NCBI GenBank assembly: GCA_963082975.1
Contig: OY720346.1
Location: forward strand, 32,730,720-32,794,719
Direction: 5' to 3'
DNA length: 64,000 bases
From: Labia minor
Taxonomy: Eukaryota; Arthropoda; Insecta; Dermaptera; Spongiphoridae
The notes beneath the pieces are model-generated. The model was not told where the DNA came from. It saw only the letters and a list, made by a program, of their open reading frames with translations, and searched no databases. Positions within the stretch are counted from its first letter, which is position 1. Each line of letters begins with the position of its first letter. Below are positions 49,115-60,795 of the stretch, one piece after another. Both the position numbers and the translations under genes were made by a program.

Positions 49115-49839
49115 GTAAGAAAAATTATTTTTTATCTTTCTCTATGGCATTGTTCTTATTGGTTAGACCAACCACGCTCTTTCAACTATTCCTACCCGAA
49201 GCCACCCAATTTCATCCATTCAATCAATCCTAATTCGTTGTCCTTTATCTTAATTTATGTATGTACTATCATCTCATCCCATTTTTATCCTAACTACCAT
49301 GTTGTGTGGTTGTTTTGTAAATGGTTGACAAATAAATTATCTTTTTCAAATGTGTTGAAATTTACAAATTTATCTTTTGTTTTATCTCCTATTGTCCGTT
49401 TTTTCATATTATCATTTACATTTATAAATATTTACTAAATTTTACAAATTTATCTTATTTACATATTTATACTTTAATTTACCTTTAAAATTTACGTGGA
49501 ACCGAATTTTCTCCCAAATACTTTAGTCTTTGATTATCTTGTTTTCAATCGAATTCATGTCCTACCACTCTAGACAATTCGTTTGCCAACCCTAATAGTT
49601 ATCATTCTCATTTGCTTTTTTTAGCTTATCTTTCGTCATTAAGTCTAGCTTTATAAAAAAGTACTATTATCATTATCAAGGATAGATAGTACTGTTATAA
49701 TCTTGATATAAAAACAATATTTAATGCTTTATTTGTGATGTATTCTGCCAAAATTTATATTTTGATAAAATTTGATTTATTTTAATATCACTTTCAAAAT
49801 TAATATATTTATTTATAATAATGACATTAATATCTAAGC
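49115..49839. other. Start of the intron after the 49019 exon
   Basis: The frame remains open to 49438 by chance but the composition is intronic (pyrimidine-biased, low-complexity). Confidence 0.4.
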
Positions 49840-50077
49840 CAGTTATTCTCAAACTTTTTTTTTACCGCGGCACACTTTTAACGGTTTAAAAATTTGGCGA
49901 CACAAAGAAAAGGATAAGTGTAAAAGTTTACCATATTGAAAAAAGTGGTCCCAAAAACGTGGTCCTTTTTTCTAGAACCAAATTGAAAAAATTTAGAAAA
50001 AAAAGTCGGAAATGTTTAAGAGCATCATAATCTCGCGGCACACTAAAGTGCCGCGGCACAGTGGTTGAGAATCACTG
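49840..50077. mobile_element. hAT MITE, 238 bp
   Basis: Second copy of the 10090 family: CAGTTATTCTCAAAC to GGTTGAGAATCACTG, with the CCGCGGCACACTTTTAACGG block. The flanks ATCTAAGC and ATCTAAAC match 7 of 8. Confidence 0.93.
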
Positions 50078-51300
50078 ATCTAAACCATCTAATAATTAAG
50101 AAATTGTGTCTAACAATAAATAAATTTGCAAATCCATTCTTTAAATTTATCAAAGGACTCGGGGAGAAATATATTTCAAAATGCATTGGTAAAATAAGAA
50201 ATTTAGATAATTTAAATATAATATAATATAAGTATTAATATAATAAGAAATTAGATTATCAAATTTAATTTATAACAACAACATTCCTAACCAAAGAGTT
50301 TTTTCGATTTACAAATTCAAGTAATAAATTAAAAAAATAATTGAAAAATTAAGTGAATGTATAATAACAATGACATTTATTTAGTTAGAGGATTTAACTT
50401 ATTATTTAAAATAAATAATTTTTATTTTTATTTTTATTTTCTTTTAAATTTTTATTATTATTCTAATGTATTAAAAAAAAATAATACAAGTTACTGAAAA
50501 AGTTTCTTTTTGAAATGAGAAAAATTATATGGTAATCACTAATTATTAAAAAAAAATATAATTATAAAATTATTATTATATTATATATATTTTATTATAT
50601 TTATAAAGGAAGGGTGCGGACAGGTTCTATGTAGCAAGTAGTTTCTGTTTGAGTAGAGTTTATTCCTACTTAATTCAAAGTTTTATAGAAAAAATTAATT
50701 TTAAATTAATAATTGTTTTTTTATTTATTTTATGAACTTCGATTTATTTTATATTTCTATAATGTTATAATCATATAATTTATAGTATCTAAAACGAACG
50801 ATTTATGTAAAAAAAGAAGGTTGGAGAATATTTATAATAATCTACCCAATCAATTAATTGATAAATTATAGAAGTGGTGAGTAAACCGTGTTTAACGGAC
50901 AATAAAAAAGTGCCATATTAAACATTTAATAACAAATATATTTATAATGACATTGAATTCTTTATTCAATGATCTATCAAAATTGAACTACCTACAACGA
51001 AAATTGTTTGTATTAATACCCAAACAAATGTTGAATCCCTAATTAGGCACAATCGAAAATATTTTAAGTAGATATTTATAAAATCGTTAAAAGTAAAAAA
51101 ACTCAAAAAATAGAAAAATTATAAAGAAAAATTAAAGGGAGAGAAAGAATGAAAAGGAAAGGAAAAAAAATTCTAACAAAAGACAAATGTAATTATGTAT
51201 GTACACCTGTATTTTATATTTATTACGACTATTTCAGTTAACAAACAAAGATTTCCGTATCGGAATCATAATCAGCTTGAAAAATAATTTGTTTTTTTTT
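50078..51300. other. A/T-rich non-coding DNA
   Basis: No gene or repeat family recognised. Confidence 0.4.
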
Positions 51301-51309
51301 CCGGGAAAT

Positions 51310-52075
51310 GTTTCCTTTTTTTCCCGAGAAAAGGGAAATAAAATTGAAAGAATTTTCTCGGGAATAACCTTAGTAGAATTTGAAAATGTAGAAAAATTTA
51401 AATACTTAGGTTACATAATCACGAAGGATAAAAATATTTGAGAAGAATTTAAATCTAGGTAGCAATCGGGTAACGCATGTTATCATGCAGTAAAGGGGCT
51501 TATCGCTTCAAGATTATCATCAAAGGGAATCAAAATTAAAATATATAAAACAATTTTGCCGGTTGTATTATATGGGTGTGGGGCATGGTCAATGATCGTG
51601 GGGGACGGGAGTAGATTTAGAGTATTTGAGAATAGGATTGTTGGCAGCATTTATGGACCAACAAAAGATGAGGTCACCGGGGAATGACGGAGATTGCAAA
51701 ACGAAGAATTGCATGATCTCTATGCATAGAGGGACCAAATCGGAACAAACGGTTTACCTTTTTTTGAAAAAAGTACGAAATATCCTAAATATTTAAAAAC
51801 AACAATAGGCTGTCCCGAAGACTTTTTTGGGGACGCCGGGACAGATCACTTAAAAACGGGACGTTTGGTCACCCTATCTATGCATCTCTAGACATAGTTA
51901 AGGTTATAAAATCGAGAAGGCTATGATGGGCGGGGCACGTGGCTTGGATGGTTATAGTTTAGGATACTGATACTTGGAGGAATGTGGTTGCTGCAGACAA
52001 GAACTTTTGACTTCCGTAGACCCACTGAGATACATAATCTATATATCTATATATATCTTTTGAGAGAGAGAGAGA
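51310..52075 (+). mobile_element. RTE-like non-LTR retrotransposon, 3' part, interrupted by a hAT MITE
   Basis: Frame segments show the end of the reverse transcriptase: FENVEKFKYLGYIITKDK, ILPVVLYGCGAWSMIV, FRVFENRIVGSIYGPTKDEV, then WAGHV, with stops and frameshifts. It ends GGAATGTGGTTGCTGCAGAC AAGAACTTTTGACTTCCGTAG and an AT/GATA-like tail. The MITE at 51727-51876 splits it. Dead copy. Confidence 0.88.
51727..51876. mobile_element. hAT MITE, 150 bp, nested in the RTE-like copy
   Basis: The ends are TAGAGGGACCAAATCGG and ACGTTTGGTCACCCTA. TCTATGCA is duplicated exactly on both sides, and removing one copy restores the retrotransposon sequence. Confidence 0.9.
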
Positions 52076-52225
52076 GATCGAAATAGATAAATAAATAACG
52101 TGCGGCAGGTTAGTGAACCATTTACCATTAAAATTTTTCAATTTATTTTGTTATTATTAATAATAATTTCTTTGATTATTTTAATATAGTCATGGATACG
52201 TTTTATTACTAAATAGATTCATAGA

Positions 52226-52753
52226 ATGCTTGTAGACAATTTAACATCCGGCCGAATACTTTATATCAATTGCAATGCGCAAAAATTATGCCTGCATTGT
52301 CCTGGCAAAGTGGATCGTGAATTATGGTGGATTCCTTGGTCCAATGGCAAATGGCGTTTAGCCTGGATACAGTCAGATAAAATTCCATTTCTCCTTAACG
52401 AAACATTCGAAAGTGGCAATCTTCCTAAACCAGCCACAATTAAATCACAATCTAATCTTATTACAAAAACAACATCCATACAAAATTCATTTGTTGGTAG
52501 TGATTCACTATTACATTCGAAAATAAAAAAAAAAAAATTATTCAAAAATAAAAGAAAAAATTTAAGAAACAATCAATTAAATGGTATCCATTTGAATCGT
52601 TTGGCAAATCCATGGAAAAATGCATCCGATGATGAAATGATATTATTACAAGCAATTGTCAAAAAAAAATATTATAAAAAAAATAAATCGAAAATTAAAA
52701 TACGTAGAGGAAAATTTAAAAAAACTATGGTTTTTGGAGAACCAGTTTTTAAT
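52226..52753 (+). CDS. Candidate alternative first exon with Trp-rich domain, copy 1
   Basis: The exon has 176 codons from ATG 52226 to a strong donor, AAT|GTAAGT (phase 0), ending FGEPVFN. Residues 11-56 form a Trp-rich module: LYINCNAQKLCLH, PGK at 26-28, D30, Trp at 34, 35, 38, 43 and 47, then D-K-I-P. The same pattern occurs in the exon at 54104. The rest is basic, Lys/Asn-rich and probably disordered (KKKKLFKNKRKNLRNN), then IRRGKFKKTMVFGEP. No signal peptide or membrane span is present, and I do not recognise the family. An in-frame ATG further upstream is cut off by stop codons, which supports this start. Confidence 0.65.
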
Positions 52754-53636
52754 GTAAGTTTTATGTTTTTATTTTATTTATATACCTAATATATTCTAGT
52801 AATTAATTAATTAATTAATTAATTATTATTATTTTATTTTTTATAAATTTTCTTTGTCCCCTTATAATTTTTAAAATTTGTTCATTAATTTTTTAAATTA
52901 TACTTGTATTGTTTGAGAGATGTTTTTAAATCTACTTTTTATATCTTTTACCGTAAAAAGCATTTAAAAAAAATCAATGATTAATCGAATTAAAAATCAA
53001 TCAATTTAATATATTTTAATAATATAAGTTTATTTTGGTAAACTAATGTAAAATTTTTAGTTTTGTAAGAAATTGATAATTTTGAAGGTTTAGTTATGCA
53101 CTTACCTGATTTCAAAAAATATTTTAAATATTGGTATTTTTTGTGTATTAAATCTTAAAGAACGATAAAATTTCTTCAAGGTGTTACTTAAGTCATCAGC
53201 ACTTTTTGTTTCTCATCTTAGTAATTATAAATCAATAGTAATTTATTTATTTTTCTTTTTATCCATTTCATATTTTATCACGCAAACTCTTCAAATGACA
53301 AATTAGAATAATCAATCATTATTTGTATATTTATTGTATTTATTATTAAAATATTTTTTTTAAAAAAAATAGGTATAAATATATTAGTTAAAGGACGAAA
53401 ATAGAACTTGGCAATGAATTTATCCTATTATTATATTTTTATTTATATTATTTTTTTTTTTTGGCAAAATTTTAATCTAATCGGGGTCACCTTGTATAAC
53501 TTATTCACTTAGGATACCTGATTTCCTCAGAAATTCTTGAATTCACATTCTACAAACGTTTACATAACACAATGCATCTCTATCCAATTCTTGTCACACT
53601 TTTTCATTTTATTTACTTATTTATACCTTGAATGTT
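52754..53636. other. Intron after the 52226 exon
   Basis: A/T-rich; no feature seen. Confidence 0.4.
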
Positions 53637-53690
53637 GCTGGGAGGAATGTGGTTCCTTCGGTCAAGAACTTTGACCAGCGAGATAAATAT
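53637..53690 (+). mobile_element. RTE-like 3' tail, 54 bp
   Basis: GGGAGGAATGTGGTTCC and GTCAAGAACTTTGACC match only the last bases of the RTE-like family: a severely 5'-truncated insertion. Confidence 0.6.
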
Positions 53691-53868
53691 ATATTATTTT
53701 ATTTATATCTTATATACCTATTGTAAAAATGAATTTAATTATTCTACTTATATTATATTGCAAAATTTACAAAATTTACAAAATTTACTTACATAGATTA
53801 AAAAAAATAAATAAATTTTGAATTTATTAAAATATGAATGTTTAGTAGATATCGGGTAAAAGTTAATG

Positions 53869-53904
<36 letters not shown>

Positions 53905-54103
53905 AATTGAAAGCAAGATATATATGCTTATAAATAAATAAATATAAGAATCAATTGAAAATAGATGTCAATTTTTTCACGGTTGATTGGATTTTTTTCG
54001 TTTTATTTTTGTTTTGATTTCATTTTTTTATATTTCGGATAATGTAAAAGATACCAAAGTAGTCCACTTTTCTTTAGTGAATAATGTCCTTTATTCTAAC
54101 TAA
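53691..54103. other. A/T-rich region upstream of the 54104 exon
   Basis: A (TA)n run at 53874-53899 and a poly-T-rich stretch (53970-54030). No TCAGT initiator is visible near the start codon. Confidence 0.35.
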
Positions 54104-55348
54104 TTGGATGGACGAATGAGCTCTTTCGATACGGATGATCATGAAAATACAACTGAAGAAGAAAGTTTTATAGCAATTGTGGATAAAGAAGTGAAAAATG
54201 AAGAGGATGAAAAGGTAAAAAATAATATCCACCCAATTACATTACAAAGGGCACTTCAACAATTATCAGAGGATGGTGTTAAAATTCAATCCAATGTTTC
54301 CAATACATCCAGTGAATCGCATCTAACATTAGAAAACAATAATGATAATCATGATGACAATAATGACAATGATGATAATGATGGAGCAGATATTGTATTT
54401 ATTAAAACTCCACTGGGACGTCAATTAGTTTTACAACGTCCTGGTAAACCCGATCAAACATTAAAATGGAAATGGGATAAATTAAATCAACTTTGGAAAT
54501 TAACTTGGCGCAATATTAAACCAAACGATAATATTCCATCATTAAAAAATTATTATTTTAGATCATTCGAAAATAATGATTTATTGGACAAAAATGATTC
54601 ATTCATTTTCTCATTTAATTCGAATTTGTCCTTAAAAAAAGTACATTTCTCCGAGGACTCGTTTACAACGACGGTGTCGCCATCTGCATCGGTATCGGCA
54701 TCGACATCCTTGTCGTCATCGTCAACGTCGCCGTCAACGTCGCCGTCAACGTTAACATCGACGGCCAGTGGATCATCTTCCGTTAATCATGAAAAACATC
54801 ACAAATCAAGTCGTCGGAGTCGTTTTATAAATTTTTTATTACGTCGACGTCATTATCGGGATCAAAATTTAACAGACGAGGATGAAGAGGAAGAATTGGT
54901 TTTCTATCGGCACCATCGTATCAAAAAAAAATTGTATCAACCAATTTGCCGTAATCGTGGAAAAAATCCTAATCTAGGCGGTGATATTGCTGGTTATCGT
55001 TTGCGCAATAATAATTCTAATAATATTAATAATAATAATAATAAAAGAAGAAGAAGTTGCGAATGTCGTAAGCCATTGTTAAATCATTGTGTCAAACCGC
55101 GACTACAAATTTATACAGCAATACAAAAAAATAATTTATTAGCAACGCCATTGAATGAGACAAGTCGATCATTGCCGGTTACTTTATCGGAAGTGTATGA
55201 AGAAACAGCAATCAAACATATTGTAAAGGATATTACTGCGAAAAATCAACCACCACCGAAAAATCAACCACAACCAAAAACATCAGCTGTTCTGGTACAA
55301 CGTAGTCTTCGAGGGTCCCTTTGGCGAACACAATATAAAATTTTTAAA
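54104..55348 (+). CDS. Candidate alternative first exon with Trp-rich domain, copy 2, 415 codons
   Basis: The long exon runs from ATG 54104 (ATGGACGGACGAATGAGC; a second ATG four codons in) to AAA|GTAAGC, phase 0, ending QYKIFK. The order is: acidic N-terminus (1-95, Asp/Asn repeats 78-93), then the Trp-rich module (about 97-147): VFIKTPLGRQLVL, PGK 113-115, D117, Trp at 122, 124, 131 and 135, and I-P at 144-145. Next come KKVHFSEDS (178-186, a possible PP1-docking RVxF-like motif), a Ser/Thr/Pro-rich tract (190-225), a basic block RRSRFINFLLRRR, an acidic DEDEEEE patch, an Asn repeat with RRR, and Pro/Gln repeats. It looks like a regulatory, disordered N-terminal region. Its job is unknown. 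Even codon use over 1.2 kb argues for real coding. Confidence 0.72.
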
Positions 55349-55839
55349 GTAAGCAAATGAAATTTTCATTTAATTTTCAAAGAAGAGAATATTAATGAAA
55401 AAAGGAAATAGTTAGTAATCATCTAATTAATGTATTTTCCTTTATTAAAAATACATTTTTCATTTTATTGGTTAATAATTCACACCACATTGGTGGGTTC
55501 ATTCATTGTCAAAGTATCATTTCCTATTAGAATCACTTATTATTTAACTTGTAGATAAATTTATTTCCAAATTTAAAAAAAAACCATTAAAACTATAAGT
55601 ATTATTGTTTTCATTGATTTGAAAAAAATATTACCATTAATTGTGAAATTATTTTATATTTTGAAAATAACCACAAATTTTCTAATTTAAGCCATTATAA
55701 CCTTTCCCCTAATATATATGAAATAGGTAATTAAAATAAAATACAAATAAATAATTTATATTATTTAATTTTTTTTTTATCGAAAAATTTTGAGTTCAAT
55801 TTTATCTGGGATTTTTCATTACTATCTTATCTCCGCTAT
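55349..55839. other. Intron after the 54104 exon
   Basis: A/T-rich; nothing recognised. Confidence 0.4.
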
Positions 55840-56800
55840 AAGGAGCTCGAAAGTTCTTGGCAGCAGCAACCACATTCCTCCAAGCAGAGGCGGATTAAAC
55901 GCTGGGCGGACCGGGCGGCCCACCGAAACCTAAATAAAAATATTTCCTTAAAAAAAATTTAAAAATACTGTTGAGTTTTTGGATAATCGGAGTTTAAATA
56001 AAACAAGTTATTCTTGATATACAGATCTTTATTGAAAAACAGATCTTTATTCGGTCATGTTTGAACCCCGACTAACTTAAGAAAATATAATCAATTTTGG
56101 GTCTCGGCGACCACAGTAAAAATTATGTATTTTTTACATAAGTACTATATATGTAAGTATAAAACAGCCTGAATTATAATATAAATAAAATTTCTCTTTC
56201 AATTATAATTGTAAATAACAGAGGGCCCATTTCAATTTTACCGCCCGGGGTCCCAATCAACTTAATCCGCCACTGCCTTCAAGTATTCCTATCCTGAGCT
56301 ACTTCAATCCAACTCCTACTTTCGTGTCCCTTCTTACATTATCCAGCCAGCGCGTCTTTCCTATTTCCAATTTTTCGCTAGTCTATCATCACCCATTCTT
56401 GCTACGTGTCCTGCCCATCGCAATTTTCTTGATTTGTTGCTAAGTTCAGATATGCATAGAAGTCATGCAATTCCTTGTTAGGCAGCTTCCGCCTTTCTCC
56501 GGTGACCTCATCTTTTTTGGTCCTTAAATGCTACCAACAATCCTATTCTCAAATACTCTAAATCTACTCCCGTCCCCCAAGGTCATTGACCATGCCTCAC
56601 ACCCATATAATACACCCGGCCAAAAATTGTTTGATAATAATTTTGACCAGATAAGCCCCTTTATTGCATAATAATAGGCGTTACCCGATTGCAACCTCGA
56701 TTTAAATTCTTCTCAAATATTTTTATCCTTTGTGATTATGTAATCTAAGTATTTAAATTTTTCTACATTTTCAAATTCTACGTTTTGTATGTTAATATTT
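55840..56800 (-). mobile_element. RTE-like non-LTR retrotransposon, 3' part, interrupted by a hAT MITE
   Basis: The minus strand carries the YGCG-type C-terminal reverse-transcriptase block (56560-56640), the GATGAGGTCACCGGAGAA block (56490-56520) and the 3' end TGGTTGCTGCTGCCAAGAAC at 55860. The MITE at 55885-56275 splits it. Frames are broken. Confidence 0.85.
55885..56275. mobile_element. hAT MITE, 391 bp, nested in the RTE-like copy
   Basis: The ends CAGAGGCGGATTAA and TTAATCCGCCACTG are inverted with one mismatch; the flanks CCTCCAAG and CCTTCAAG match 7 of 8. The interior has GGGCGGACCGGGCGGCCCA near the left end and CCGCCCGGGG near the right. Confidence 0.92.
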
Positions 56801-58709
56801 TATATTTATTACTATTTGGGATTTCCTATTTACTTATCAAAGTATTAATCATTTTTATTATACATATTATGAGAAATTATTTCTTTGTCAATGTGAAGAT
56901 TTTGGGTTGAATAGATTGATTTTGATCTTAGTGTTTTCCGAAATTCCAAAGAATCTTTGGCACTTACACTGACACTGACATACTTCTGCCCCTAACGAAT
57001 CCCGACGTCACCTATTCATATATATATATATATATATATATCAAATTTTAAAGTTATTTTTTAAATCCATTGATTGAATATTTTGAGCTTAATTAGCCAT
57101 AAAATTAATAGTAATAATGTTGAACGAGGTAGATGGAGGAGTGCGGTGATAATGAAAGAATGAAAAAGGGCATATTTATATTTTCATTAAAATTACTTTA
57201 TTATTATTATTTAGTGACCTTTATTTTGTGTCAAAAAAAGAGGGTGAGGGAGAAGTGGAGGAGGGTGAATAAAGGAGAATTGGTAATGTACAGATTGGTG
57301 GGGGAAGATCGATACCCACCCGCCTGACGACTACTGCCTGTCTGTATTAATGCATAGCCTTACTGCCTGCATGCCTGTTTGTCAGTTTTTCTTTCTATTA
57401 AGAAAAGGTATTTGAAGATGAAATAAGATTTAGTCCTTTTTATTTTATTTTAATAGAAATTAATATTATAAATTAAACAAAATTATGAAACAAGTTTTAT
57501 TAAAAGAAATTCAAAGAAGAAAATAAAGTGGAAAAGTGTTCAAGAAATAATAATATGGTTTTTACTGCTGGGAAACGTCAAATTTATATCGTATGTGTAT
57601 CAAATGACATTTAATTATATTTTTTTCTCTCTTTCTCTCTCTAATGTAGAAAAGAAAAAAAAATGCCACTACTTGTTGGTTCATATGGTATACATATGTG
57701 TAGAGTTAGTCTAAAAAAATGAAAGAAAATTAGGCAATTACCTGTTGTGCATCATCTCACTATTATTTAAATGTTTATTTATTTTTCTATTATGATTTAT
57801 TTAAAAAATGGGGAGTGATTACATACTTATAAATATAATATAATTATATATAAAAAAGGGTAAAATCATTGAGTAAGATTAATTGATTTGTAGTTTATGT
57901 CAAAGAATAAAAAAATTCTAGATTTGAAAGAAAATAGTTAAATCTAAATTACTTTTCTGTGTGTGTGTGTGGGTGTAAAATTTGATTACATCATTTAGGT
58001 ACCAATTATATCCATATTGAATACCTTTGATCAAGATATGATTAGAAAAATTAGTTCTATTTCTTAGATTTCACACAAAGATATGTAAATAAATATTTCA
58101 CAAAATATGTAACATATTAAATTTTTATCAAATTGGGTAAAAAGAAAAGATTCTATACCATATAAAATATTTATTATCTTTCTATTAATTTATCTATTCT
58201 TAAAAAAAAATTATGTTAATATATCTTTCTGATCAAAGAAATTATCAACATAATTTTTTATGAAATTAGCGAATTAAGAGATTTCTGATGTGTAGAATCT
58301 ATCTGTATAATTCCTAAATTAAAGAAAAATTTAATTAGTCTTTACTGAATAATAATAATTAATAACAAGTCTCATAAATTAACAAAAATTCAAATTGGTT
58401 TTCGAAAAATTAAATATATAGGATATTTAGTTTTCTAAAAACATTTCTCTAATTGATTTTCATATTCAAAAAAATTTCTAGTAAATTAATAAATGTATAT
58501 AATCCAATAATATTGTTATTAATAAATTAATTAAAAATAATTGATAAATGATATTCTATTATTCGAGTTAAAATTATTCTATTAATTTTTTAACATATAT
58601 TAACAGCTTCCCTGTACCTAAATAAAATCGAATAATTAGCGTATATTCTTTTTAAAGATTTTAATAATTTCTGGTTTTTTTAATATGTAAATTGATAGAT
58701 AATCTAGAG
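56801..58709. other. Non-coding spacer
   Basis: The segment 57120-57400 is purine-rich (GGGTGAGGGAGAAGTGGAGG) with TGCCTG repeats; (TG)n at 57957-57970. The frame at 57133 is not supported by any start or splice context. Confidence 0.35.
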
Positions 58710-59049
58710 TAGTGGTTCTCAACCTTTTTGGACCAAACGCCCACTTCGTAAGGCCAGCTTCATAATTCGCCCCCCCCCCCCGCCCCCTATAAATTGTAAC
58801 AGATAAAAATTGCATGGTAATCCCTAAAATAATGTAGGTATACTTCAGAGCCATATTGAAAAATCGAGTTTCAGAACCTGATCGCAAAATCATCTTAACT
58901 TTTTTTACAACCATATTGAAAAAAAGCAGAAATGTTTAAAAAGCCTGTTCGCTAAATCATCATGATTTCGCAACACAAAAATACTATCGCCCCCCAAAAA
59001 TAACTTATCGCCCCCCTAAGATGTAATTCGCCCAGGTTGAGAATCACTA
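58710..59049. mobile_element. hAT MITE, 340 bp, exact 8-bp target duplication
   Basis: TAGTGGTTCTCAACC and GGTTGAGAATCACTA form the ends; ATCTAGAG is duplicated exactly. CGCCCCCC words lie near both ends, including a C run of about ten (58771-58780). Confidence 0.94.
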
Positions 59050-60751
59050 ATCTAGAGGTTATTAGAATATAAGAATAGTAAAATGATGTATATTTATCAT
59101 AATCAGTTAAGCTAATTTATTAATATTTCCGGGCAACAAGCAATATTCTTAGAACAATATCACAAATTTTTATTATTTAAAAATGTTAGCTTATTGAATT
59201 TATTAATCTGTAATATTACGAATGCCAATGTATATTCATCGTACTCACTTTCCACAAAATTTTTAATCCAATCCATCCATTGGGTTCGTTTTTCAAATAA
59301 TTTCCTCTATAAATAAACTCTCTTATCCAAATATAATTGTCCCATTTGTGCATCTTAAACTTCATATCACTGAATTATGATAGATACCAAGAATATATAT
59401 ATAAATAAAAAAAAATTAATATTTAATTAAATATAAATTATTAATGAATAAACAATAAATAAATAAAAAAACATTTTTGGGTTTTCTATGAAAATTTCTA
59501 TCAGAAATTTAAATAGGTATTCTATTATCTAATTATACACTATATAGAAAATTTAATTCCGAAATGCCAACTTTGTGTAGTATAATTTTTTTTTTTTTAT
59601 TATAATGTTAGCCAAGGTTTGTTATAGCCAAAAATATAAGATGAATGGATAGGCAGCCTAATCAAAAATTAATTATACTTTTAAATAATTCTTAATACAT
59701 TCTTCTATACATATTTAATATAATAAAAGAAAAATTTTTATTGTTTTTTTTTATTTGATAAATTATAAAGAATGAAATAATTTTTTTATTTAAGTTTTTT
59801 TTTTATAAATTTAGAGTCTAATATTAATAAACATTGAGATTAAGAGAGCGTTTATAATTAAAATTCAAAATAGGGTTGTATATACAAAAAAAAAATAGTA
59901 TATTAATATCAAAATTTTAAAAAAAAAGTTCAAGGCATTGAATTGGATAAAAAGATATAATTCATTTTAATAAATAAAACACATGTTTATACAAATTTTT
60001 GATAAATGAGAAATATACGAACAAATTTGTTATAAAGATCAAAAAATATCTCTTTAATTTTAATTTAAGAAATGTACACATTGGATTAACGAGAGAGACT
60101 AGATCTAATCTCGAATGTGAAAAATATCGATCTTAGATCAATATGGTCTAATTGTAGGGTAATACAAATAAAGAATGTGAATTTTAGGCTCCAATGGAGG
60201 AAGAAATAAGATTAATGAAAATATATTTTTCGGGGAAATCAATTGAAAAATGACGGCATAAATAAAAAATAATGAAGTAGAAAGATATATTAAATGATTT
60301 ATGAGAGAGAATGAGGAAAGCATAGAATGGATAGAATGAAATTGACTCAGAATGGTTGGAGGAATATTCTTGTAGCTACGACCAAAATTTTTTAAAATTT
60401 GTAATAAGAGTGGTTTAAAGAACTTTTTTAACCTACAAAATAATTTCACTCTATATAAATTTTAATATTAAGTTTTCCCATTTAAAAATAAATAAATAAA
60501 TACTTGATGAGATTATTTAATTTGATGATAATTTTTTTTCTTCTTTTTTTGTTAATTTAATAATAATATATTAATTAATATTAATAACGAGAGGAAAAAA
60601 ACATTAGTTAATATTGTTATTAAATTTATAATTTATTGTTATTGTATTTAAACGTATTCATATATTAATGTTACAATTTCCTTATAAATAATCTTATCAT
60701 AGGATACGAATACCACTTCCGAAATATAAATGAATAAATTGTTTTTATTAT
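59050..60751. other. A/T-rich spacer
   Basis: A weak RTE-like resemblance at about 60130-60400 (GGTTGGAGGAATATTCTTG) is too degraded to call firmly. No gene. Confidence 0.35.
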
Positions 60752-60757
60752 TCAGTT
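60752..60757 (+). promoter_or_regulatory. Candidate TCAGTT initiator before the 60796 exon
   Basis: ATTCAGTTAGT lies about 45 bp before the start codon, similar in spacing to the 49019 exon. Confidence 0.35.
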
Positions 60758-60795
60758 AGTTAGGAGTTATTGAGTTGATTGGGTCTTGTTAAAAA

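Noticed and set aside
49115..49438. Continuation of the 49019 frame to 139 residues
   Set aside because: After the strong AAA|GTAAGA donor the composition is intronic; the exon reading is better supported.
52261..52572. Minus-strand frame opposite the 52226 exon
   Set aside because: Antisense shadow; the plus-strand frame has the start, domain and donor.
57133..57327. 64-codon frame starting MEECGDNERMKK
   Set aside because: Purine-rich low-complexity sequence, no promoter word, no donor and a hydrophobic Tyr run typical of TTA/TAT repeats.
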